NCBI RefSeq assembly: GCF_001281315.1
Contig: NZ_CP012479.1
Coordinates: 3,162,001-3,226,000 of the forward strand
Source of the DNA: Arthrobacter sp. ERGS1:01
Lineage (GTDB): Bacteria > Actinomycetota > Actinomycetes > Actinomycetales > Micrococcaceae
Length of the DNA stretch: 64,000 bases
Direction: 5' to 3'
Position numbers and translations under genes: made by a program. Below, in pieces: positions 57,798-64,000 of this stretch; position 1 is the first letter of the stretch, and every line of letters starts with the position of its first letter. The notes under the pieces are model-generated. The model was not told where the DNA came from and made no database searches. It saw only the letters and a list, made by a program, of their open reading frames with translations.

Positions 57798-57825
57798 CGC
57801 CGTCTTGCGAGCCGGGCGGAACGTT

Positions 57826-58209
57826 CTACACCTCGCCGCGGGAACCCTCGGCAGCGCCGAACAGCGGTGCCAGGGCCCGCCATCGAGCTATTTCACAGCC
57901 ATCGGTCCTGCTGAAGCGGGCATGCACCTCGCGGCCCAGAAAGGTGCCATCCACCAGGGCCACCTGGGGGCCGCCGTATTGTTGCGTGCAGATTGGCGGC
58001 GGGCCGGGCTGCGGAAAGAAGATGGCCTCGCCGAAGCGATCCACCGCGGCCAGCGCCGCGGCGGGATCGGGCACCGTGGAGGCGGGATCCGGCACCCCTT
58101 CCGAGGCCCGGAGCAGGAACACGTGGCCGGGGTCCCCCGGTGCTTCCGTGAGATGGACGGCGAGCTCGATCCTGGTGTCCGGGTGCGTGCCGGTGGACGG
58201 ATTGCTCAC
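57826..58209 (-). CDS. subtilisin-inhibitor-like (SSI-fold) protein without a visible signal peptide
   Basis: 127 aa. The C-terminal block CTQQYGGPQVALVDGTFLGR plus the RTDGCEIARW end is the SSI-family pattern (CxxxYGGPQ, then GCE). The N-terminal disulfide pair of classical SSI is missing: the equivalent region reads FLLRASEGVPDPASTVPDPA without cysteine. GTG at 58209 overlaps the stop of the upstream SSI lipoprotein gene; starts further up lie inside that gene. No signal peptide or lipobox is seen. Confidence 0.7.
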   Translation of the reverse strand: MSNPSTGTHPDTRIELAVHLTEAPGDPGHVFLLRASEGVPDPASTVPDPAAALAAVDRFGEAIFFPQPGPPPICTQQYGGPQVALVDGTFLGREVHARFSRTDGCEIARWRALAPLFGAAEGSRGEV

Positions 58210-58730
58210 GATGCCCCTCCCGCGGCGCCCACGATGTCCTTGACGGCATTCCAGGCGGAAATTTCGCAGCCGTTGCGCAAGGAATAGGACGCCCGGACCG
58301 CGGTCCCGTCGACCGTGCCGCTGACGACGGCCTGCTGCGGCCCGCCATATTGTTCCGTGCACAGCTGTCCGGCCGGCGGCGTGGTTTGGGCCAACAGCTG
58401 GGGGCTCTTCCGCAACGCTGCGCAGGCCTGCGCCGCCGTGGGAAGATCGCTGCCGGGCGCGGGCGCCCCGTCGGCGCAGATCAGGGCATACACCACCGGT
58501 GTGGCATCCGCGGCCTGCTTCAAGCTGACGGTCAGGTCCGCGTTCCCCGATCCGGAGCCGGGCGCCACACTGTTCGTCGTCGCAGCCGTCACGGGTGCTG
58601 TAGTGCCGGGGCCTGCAGTGCCGGGACCTGCAGTGCCGGGGCCCGCCCCGCTGCCGGCGACTGGGGCGCAGGCGGTCAGGGCCGCAATGACGACGGCGGC
58701 CAGCACCATGGGTGCGGGGAATCTGCGCAT
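58206..58730 (-). CDS. subtilisin-inhibitor-like (SSI-fold) lipoprotein
   Basis: 174 aa. A type II signal peptide (MRRFPAPMVLAAVVIAALTAC, reported here as two parts: start MRRFPAPMVL, lipobox LTAC) is followed by a Gly/Ala/Thr/Pro linker. The SSI domain has both disulfide elements: ALICADGAPAPGSDLPTAAQ with a following AC, and CTEQYGGPQQAVVSGTVDG ending NGCEISAW. It is convergent with the secreted subtilase. It probably protects the producer or tunes the protease at the surface (inference). ATG at 58730. Confidence 0.78.
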   Translation of the reverse strand: MRRFPAPMVLAAVVIAALTACAPVAGSGAGPGTAGPGTAGPGTTAPVTAATTNSVAPGSGSGNADLTVSLKQAADATPVVYALICADGAPAPGSDLPTAAQACAALRKSPQLLAQTTPPAGQLCTEQYGGPQQAVVSGTVDGTAVRASYSLRNGCEISAWNAVKDIVGAAGGAS

Positions 58731-58840
58731 GGGGAGCCTTCCCTGGGTTGCTGCAAGGCTACCGCACGGTCCGGGCGCTGCCACGGACGCCGCCCTCGGC
58801 CGTGCTCACGAGCCACCGTCGTCGTCGGACTTGGCCGAAA

Positions 58841-60016
58841 TCAGCAGACGAAAGCCTGGGCCTGAATGGCCACGGCCGCCGCACCGCGGGCCCACTGGGT
58901 GAAGTCCGCGGACATCACCACCAGGTTCAGCGGCGCAGCCTCCGGATCCCGGTCGGCAACCACGGCCTCCCGAACCGTGTCCTCCATGACGGTGAACAGC
59001 TCGATCCCCTCACCACCAAGCACCACCGTGCCCACCATGGCCAGGTTGGCGGCAAGGGCAACGAGCCGCCCCAGCGCCCGCGCGGCCGACGAAAAGACGG
59101 CCAAGGCAACCTTGTTGCCGTCGCGGACCAGCTCCAGCGCCTGCCCGTAGTCCACGGTGTGCCCGAGGGCGGCGGAAATTTGGGCGCAGATGCCCGGGAT
59201 GGCAAGCATGGCGGTGGAGCATCCCCGGTGCCCGTCCATGCACAGCGGGCCGTTGGGATCCAGCGGAATGTGCCCGCCAAGGCCCAGGCCGGTATCGATG
59301 GTCCGCATGACCTGCCCGCGCATCACCAGCCCGTACCCCACGCCGGCGCCCACCGTGATGACGGCAAGGTCGTCGGCGTAGCGTCCGGCACCAAACCACT
59401 GCTCGGCGGCGGCGAGCGCCGACACGTCGTTGTCCACCACCACCGGCAGGGACAGCGCCCCGGCGAGGAGTTCGCCCAAGGGCACGTCCTGCCATTCCAT
59501 GAAGGGCGCCCGGTGCACCACGCCGTTGGCCAGGACCTGCCCGCCCAGCGAGACCCCCACGCCGGCCAGCGTGACCTTCGCCCGGGCCTCAAGGTCCCGA
59601 GCCAGGCCCTTGACGCCGTCCACCACGGTCTCCACGGAGGTTTCCGCAAGGTCGAGGGTTTGTTCGGCGACGATGGTGGCGCGGAGGTCGGTCACGACGG
59701 CCTGCAGGAACGTCCCGGTGACCTTGACCCCCAGGAAGTGCTTGGACCCGCTGCGAATGTCCACCAGGCGCACGGGCCGGCCCACCGTGCCGTCGGCGAC
59801 AAGGTCGCCCTCCATGAGCAGGCCGGCATCCAGCAGCGGCTTGCTCAAGCGGGTCAGGCTGGCCACGCTCAGTTTCAGTTCACGGGCCAGTTCGCCGCGG
59901 GAAACCGGTCCGCGCACCAGCACCGTGCGGGCCAGCTCCAGCGCGGAATCGGCGAGCGCCACGGCCCCCGGGCCCGTCGCGGACGGGAGGACTGAGTGCG
60001 GCTGATAGGAGCTCAT
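58841..60016 (-). CDS. ROK-family transcriptional regulator
   Basis: 391 aa. N-terminal winged helix (about 25-85, SRGELARELKLSVASLTRLS) and ROK sugar-kinase-like domain: VGVSLGGQVLANGVVH, VDNDVSALAAAEQW and the zinc site region GHIPLDPNGPLCMDGHRGCS. The usual CxCGxxGC has one cysteine replaced (CMDGHRGC), so zinc binding may be altered. Divergent from the alpha-galactosidase gene, which it probably represses. Confidence 0.9.
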   Translation of the reverse strand: MSSYQPHSVLPSATGPGAVALADSALELARTVLVRGPVSRGELARELKLSVASLTRLSKPLLDAGLLMEGDLVADGTVGRPVRLVDIRSGSKHFLGVKVTGTFLQAVVTDLRATIVAEQTLDLAETSVETVVDGVKGLARDLEARAKVTLAGVGVSLGGQVLANGVVHRAPFMEWQDVPLGELLAGALSLPVVVDNDVSALAAAEQWFGAGRYADDLAVITVGAGVGYGLVMRGQVMRTIDTGLGLGGHIPLDPNGPLCMDGHRGCSTAMLAIPGICAQISAALGHTVDYGQALELVRDGNKVALAVFSSAARALGRLVALAANLAMVGTVVLGGEGIELFTVMEDTVREAVVADRDPEAAPLNLVVMSADFTQWARGAAAVAIQAQAFVC

Positions 60017-60086
60017 GACCCCAGTTTATTGCAATTCGGCGCTAATCAAGGGAAGCCGGCCCGCATTTTGCGCTCTTTCGTGACCC

Positions 60087-60123
60087 TTGACACAGTAATT
60101 ACTTTTGCGATAAAACTAATACA
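60087..60123 (+). promoter_or_regulatory. sigma70-type promoter giving a leaderless alpha-galactosidase mRNA
   Basis: TTGACA (60087-60092), 18-nt spacer, TAAAAC (60111-60116). The start ATG at 60123 lies seven bases after the -10, where transcription should begin, and no ribosome-binding site precedes it. Confidence 0.75.
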
Positions 60124-62276
60124 TGAGCCCTGAATTTCCCTTCATCCAGCTGCACCGCGGCGGCACCTCCGTCATCGTCGACCCGGGCACCGCCGGCCTC
60201 CCCGCGATCGTCCACTGGGGTCCCGCCACCGGTGTCCTGGCACAATCCGAACTCGCGGCCGTTGCCGTGGCCGCCCGCCCGCAACGCGTCTCCGGCGGCA
60301 TCGACATCCCCGCCCGCCTGACACTGCTGCCCCAGGAGGTCTTTGGCTGGCAGGGCACCGCGGCCTTGTCGGGACAGCGTTCGGGCACGGCCTGGGCCAG
60401 CGCCCTGCGCACGACGGCGGTTGTTGCGGACACCCACGGCCTCACCATCACAGCGGTGGACGAGGCCGCCGCGCTGCGCCTGACCACGGACCTGGCATTG
60501 AGCGCCCACGGAGTCCTGCGCCAGCGCCACACCCTGGAAAACACGGGCAGCACCGACTACCAGCTGCATGAGCTGCACACCGTGTTCCCGCTGCCCACCA
60601 CGGCAGTCACGGTCCAGGACACCACGGGGCGACACCTGAAGGAACGCTCGGCCCAGCAGCGCCCCCTCACGGTGGGCGCCCATGTGCGTGAAAGCCGTCG
60701 CGGCCGTCCCGGCGCCGACTCCACCTTGCTCATGCTGGCCGGCTCCGCCGGCTTTGGCCACCGCAGCGGCCTGGTCCACGGCGTGCACCTGGCCTGGAGC
60801 GGCAACCACCGCTTGAGCGCCGAACGCACCATCACGAGCGAAAACTTCCTCACCGCCGGCGAGCTCCTGCTGCCCGGCGAGGTGGTGCTGGCTCCCGGTG
60901 GCAGCTATTCCACCCCGTGGGCGCTCGGCTCCTGGGGCCACGGCCTGGACCAGCTCTCGTCCCGCTTCCACGAAGACCTGCGCGACCGCCCGGTCCACCC
61001 GTCCCGGCCGCGTCCGGTCACCCTGAACACCTGGGAGGCCGTCTACTTCGACCACGACCTCGCCACGCTGCGAACCCTGGCGGAGAAGGCCGCGGCCATC
61101 GGCGTGGAGCGCTTCGTGCTCGACGACGGCTGGTTCCTGGGCCGACGCGACGACACCGCCGGGCTGGGCGACTGGTTCGTGGACCCGGCCGTCTGGGCCG
61201 ACGGACTGGGCCCCATCGCCAACCATGTGCGCGGCCTCGGCATGGAATTCGGCCTGTGGTTTGAACCGGAAATGGTGAACCCCGACAGCGAGCTGGCCCG
61301 CAATCACCCCGACTGGATCCTGCACACCGACGGCCGCTGGCCCGTGCGCGCCCGCCAGCAACAGGTGCTCAACCTGGCCAACCCCGACTGCTTCGACTAC
61401 CTGCTTGGGCGCATCGATGCCATCCTCACCGAGTACCCCATCGACTACATCAAGTGGGACCACAACCGGGACCTGCTCGACGCCGCCGATCCCCGCACCG
61501 GCCGCGCCGCCGTGCGGGAAACCACCCTGGCCCTGTACCGGCTGCTCGCCGAGCTGAAAAGCCGCCACCCCGGCCTGGAAATTGAAAGCTGCGCCTCGGG
61601 CGGCGCCCGCGTGGACCTTGGCATCCTGGACTACACCGACAGGATCTGGACGAGCGACTGCATCGACCCCCTGGAACGGCTGGACAACCAGGCCAACACC
61701 GGGCTCCTTGTCCCCTACGAACTCATGGGCGCCCACGTGGGCGGCCCCAAGTCGCACTCCACCGGCCGCCGGCACAGCCTGGGCTTCATGGCCCGCACCG
61801 CCATCTTCGGCCACTTCGGCATCGAGTGGAACATCGCCGAGATCGACGACGCCCAAACCGCCGAACTTGCCGGCTGGGTGGCCTTCCACAAGGCGCACCG
61901 CGCGCTGTTCCACACGGGCACCTCGGTCCATGCCGACCTTCCCGACCCCGCCCTTGACCTGCGCGGCGTGGTCGCGGCCAACGGCGGCAGCGCTGTCTTT
62001 GCCCTGACCCAGCGCGAGGCATCCATCACCTACCCGTCGGGACGGATCACCCTGCCGGGGTTGGTGCCCGAGGCGCGCTACCGCGTGGCCCTGTCCCATC
62101 CGCTGGACGAGGAAGTCGGCAACGGCCAGTCCCCCCTGGCGTGGCCCCTGCACGACTGCGTGCTTTCCGGCGTCGTCCTGGACAGTGTGGGTCTCCAGTC
62201 CCCCGTCCTCTTCCCCGAACAATCCGTCCTCATCACGCTCACCAGGGTCGACGCCGATCCTGCGCGGGCCATCTAA
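60123..62276 (+). CDS. GH36 alpha-galactosidase
   Basis: 717 aa, cytoplasmic (no signal). Nucleophile D446 in YIKWDHNRDL and acid/base D512 in WTSDCIDPLERL, in the barrel, with RFVLDDGWFLGRRDD and GLWFEPEMVNPDSEL as upstream GH36 motifs. Hydrolyses alpha-1,6-linked galactose from melibiose or raffinose-type oligosaccharides. Followed after 9 bp by a sugar ABC transporter operon, so imported galactosides are the natural substrate. Confidence 0.95.
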   Translation: MSPEFPFIQLHRGGTSVIVDPGTAGLPAIVHWGPATGVLAQSELAAVAVAARPQRVSGGIDIPARLTLLPQEVFGWQGTAALSGQRSGTAWASALRTTAVVADTHGLTITAVDEAAALRLTTDLALSAHGVLRQRHTLENTGSTDYQLHELHTVFPLPTTAVTVQDTTGRHLKERSAQQRPLTVGAHVRESRRGRPGADSTLLMLAGSAGFGHRSGLVHGVHLAWSGNHRLSAERTITSENFLTAGELLLPGEVVLAPGGSYSTPWALGSWGHGLDQLSSRFHEDLRDRPVHPSRPRPVTLNTWEAVYFDHDLATLRTLAEKAAAIGVERFVLDDGWFLGRRDDTAGLGDWFVDPAVWADGLGPIANHVRGLGMEFGLWFEPEMVNPDSELARNHPDWILHTDGRWPVRARQQQVLNLANPDCFDYLLGRIDAILTEYPIDYIKWDHNRDLLDAADPRTGRAAVRETTLALYRLLAELKSRHPGLEIESCASGGARVDLGILDYTDRIWTSDCIDPLERLDNQANTGLLVPYELMGAHVGGPKSHSTGRRHSLGFMARTAIFGHFGIEWNIAEIDDAQTAELAGWVAFHKAHRALFHTGTSVHADLPDPALDLRGVVAANGGSAVFALTQREASITYPSGRITLPGLVPEARYRVALSHPLDEEVGNGQSPLAWPLHDCVLSGVVLDSVGLQSPVLFPEQSVLITLTRVDADPARAI

Positions 62277-62285
62277 GGAGTGAGC

Positions 62286-63596
62286 ATGAAAACACCACCA
62301 CGCCCCGTCCCCGCGCCCTGGCGAAGGCCGGCCAAGGCCGTGGCAAGCGCCGCCGTCGTGATTGCCCTGGCACTGGGCCTTGGCGGTTGCGGCAGCGCCG
62401 GCGACGGCCGCATCAAGCTGGACTTCTTCCAGTTCAAGCCCGAGGCCGTGGCCCAGTTCAACAAGATCGTGGCCGACTTCGAGGCGGCAAACCCGAACAT
62501 CGACATAGTTGTCAACAACTCCCCGGACCCGGACACCGCCATCCGGACGCTGCTGGTCAAGGACCGCACGCCGGACGTCATGACCCTCAACGGCAACGGC
62601 AACTTCGGCGACCTGGCCAAGGCCTGCGTGTTTGCCGACCTCTCCGACATGCCCTCAGCCAAGCGGGTCACGCCCGCCGTGCAGGGCATCCTGAACGGGC
62701 TGGGCACCTGCCACAACAACCAAACGAACGGGCTGCCGTTCGCCAACAATGCCAGCGGCATCCTGTACAACCCCGAAATCTTTGCCAAGTACGGCGTGCA
62801 GGTCCCGCAAACCTGGGATGAACTGATCGCGGCCGCGGACACGTTCAAGGCCCACGGCGTCAACCCGTTCTTCATGACGCTCAAGGATGCCTGGACGGTA
62901 CTGCCGTCCTTCGTGAACCTGGCCGGAAACCTCATGCCGAAGGACTTCTTCGGGAACGTCGGCACGTCCGGGTGGACAGCGGCGAACGGCACCAACAGTT
63001 TTGAAAAGGACGGCAGCGACGCCGCGACGAAACTCCTCAAGCTCTTCAGCTACGCCCAGGCCGGGGCGGCCAGTGCCGGCTACAACGACGGCAATGCCGC
63101 CTTCGGTGCCGGCAAATCCGCCATGTACCTGCAGGGCAGCTTCGCGATCCCGGCCATCCGCGCCTCAAACCCGAAGGCCGCGATCAAGTCCTTCCCCTAC
63201 CCCACCACGAACGAGCCCGCCAAGAACGTCCTGGTCTCCGGCGTCGACGTGACCCTGGCGATCGGCAAGGACACCAAGCATCCGGCCGAGGCCAAGAAGT
63301 TCGTCGAGTACCTGATGTCCAAGCCCGTGCTCGACTACTACGCCAAGGCCCAGTCGTCCCTGACCCCGGTCCAGGACGCGGCACCGAGCACCGATCCGGG
63401 GCTCGCCGGCATGCAGGGCTTCTTCAACCAGGGGCGGGTCATCGGCTACTTCGACCACCACGTACCCGCCAGCATCCCGTTTCCGGCGATCTTGCAACAG
63501 TTCGTCCTTGACCGCAACGAATCGGGCTTCCTGTCCCGCATGGACCATGAATTTGAAAAGGTCGCCGCCCGCACCATCACCCGGAAAGGGGACTAG
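62286..63596 (+). CDS. extracellular carbohydrate-binding lipoprotein of an ABC transporter
   Basis: 436 aa. Lipoprotein signal VIALALGLGGC, then a family 1 solute-binding fold (LDFFQFKPEAVAQFNKIVAD, GLPFANNASGILYNPEIFAK, KSAMYLQGSFAIPAIRASN). It captures oligosaccharides at the surface. ATG at 62286 is preferred: GGAG lies five bases upstream, while a GTG at 62280 overlaps that site. Confidence 0.95.
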   Translation: MKTPPRPVPAPWRRPAKAVASAAVVIALALGLGGCGSAGDGRIKLDFFQFKPEAVAQFNKIVADFEAANPNIDIVVNNSPDPDTAIRTLLVKDRTPDVMTLNGNGNFGDLAKACVFADLSDMPSAKRVTPAVQGILNGLGTCHNNQTNGLPFANNASGILYNPEIFAKYGVQVPQTWDELIAAADTFKAHGVNPFFMTLKDAWTVLPSFVNLAGNLMPKDFFGNVGTSGWTAANGTNSFEKDGSDAATKLLKLFSYAQAGAASAGYNDGNAAFGAGKSAMYLQGSFAIPAIRASNPKAAIKSFPYPTTNEPAKNVLVSGVDVTLAIGKDTKHPAEAKKFVEYLMSKPVLDYYAKAQSSLTPVQDAAPSTDPGLAGMQGFFNQGRVIGYFDHHVPASIPFPAILQQFVLDRNESGFLSRMDHEFEKVAARTITRKGD

Positions 63597-63599
63597 ACC

Positions 63600-64000
63600 A
63601 TGACCACCACAGCGGCCAAGGCAATCAAGCCCCGCACCACCGCCGGCCTGCAACGCCGCCGCCCGTCCCGGGCCAACAAGACGTTCTACTGGATGGTTGT
63701 CCCCGCCCTCGTCCTGTTCGTGGTGCTGCACACCCTCCCCACCCTGACGGGCGTGTTCTTCAGCCTCACCAACTACGCCGGCTACGGCGAGTGGAACTTC
63801 GTGGGGCTCTCCAACTACGTGAACCTGTTCAAGGACGACCGCATCATGGCGTCCTACGGCTTCACGTTCCTGTTCGCCGTCACCACCACGATCGTGGTCA
63901 ACGTTGGCGCCCTGTTCGTCGCGATCCTGCTCAACTCCAAGATCAAGTTCCAGACCACGTTCCGCGGGATCTTCTTCATCCCCAACATTCTCTCCGTGCT
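63600..64000 (+). CDS. carbohydrate ABC transporter permease, 3' end outside window
   Basis: The visible 133 residues begin MTTTAAKAIKPRTTAG. After a basic N-terminus there is a first span (FYWMVVPALVLFVVLHTLPT) and GVFFSLTNYAGYGEWNFVGL, the signature of MalF/UgpA-type sugar permeases, then a second span and FRGIFFIPNILSV. It is four bases from the binding-protein stop. The partner permease and ATPase, if any, lie beyond 64000. Confidence 0.92.
   Translation, partial: MTTTAAKAIKPRTTAGLQRRRPSRANKTFYWMVVPALVLFVVLHTLPTLTGVFFSLTNYAGYGEWNFVGLSNYVNLFKDDRIMASYGFTFLFAVTTTIVVNVGALFVAILLNSKIKFQTTFRGIFFIPNILSV

Noticed and set aside
60099..62222. 707-codon minus-strand frame opposite the alpha-galactosidase
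   Set aside because: Antisense shadow of GH36, whose catalytic residues are all in the plus frame.

Overview
The window is a high-GC chromosomal segment from an actinobacterium. Arthrobacter or a close Micrococcaceae relative is the best fit: there is an mshA-type mycothiol glycosyltransferase, GuaB3 beside GuaB, a WXG100 protein, DUF222/HNH genes, leaderless or GTG/TTG starts, and a groES-groEL operon under CIRCE control. The genus is inferred from gene content, not measured.

Layout. 1-9.3 kb, all minus strand: a very large helicase-nuclease whose 3' end lies outside the window, guaA, a DUF3817 and SURF1 membrane pair, a PTS EIIA protein and glpD. 9.3-16.1 kb: a DUF222/HNH gene split by a 4,551-bp integrated element (9502-14052). 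The element carries a large serine integrase, an HUH-type replication initiator with a coupled small gene, and an AT-richer cargo pair: a Cys4 protein and a 478-aa protein with a HEPN-type RHxxxH motif. Its att sites and exact junctions can be read from the sequence. 16.2-22.3 kb: guaB3, a small type-VII-secretion-like island (a WXG100 protein, two paralogous EspG-like proteins and a membrane protein) and guaB. 22.5-25.5 kb: an IS5-family element inserted exactly in the stop codon of an acyltransferase/SGNH gene. 25.7-33.2 kb: groEL and groES with two CIRCE sites, an ABC-2 exporter, a THUMP-like methyltransferase, a shikimate-dehydrogenase-like gene and a glutamate-cysteine ligase.

33.3-39.6 kb is a catabolic cluster: a DUF3100 membrane protein, an ornithine cyclodeaminase/mu-crystallin-like enzyme, two amidohydrolases and a GntR/FCD regulator. 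Copies of a palindrome around TTTGGTATACCAAA in its control regions suggest one regulon of unknown substrate. 39.8-46.7 kb: PAP2 phosphatase, DedA, a two-component system, an APC permease, then an ArsR-led set with SRPBCC, DinB-like and YCII proteins. 46.7-50.9 kb: alr-tsaE-tsaB-rimI-tsaD with overlapping starts and stops, combining cell-wall alanine racemization with tRNA t6A synthesis. mshA follows at 51 kb.

52.5-64 kb is built for degrading extracellular glycoprotein and galactoside: a secreted PNGase A-like amidase, a large secreted subtilase with a PA-domain insertion, two subtilisin-inhibitor-like proteins transcribed toward it, a ROK regulator, a GH36 alpha-galactosidase with a leaderless promoter, and a carbohydrate ABC transporter that runs off the window end.

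I saw no tRNA, rRNA or CRISPR array. Many genes are separated by strong palindromic terminators.
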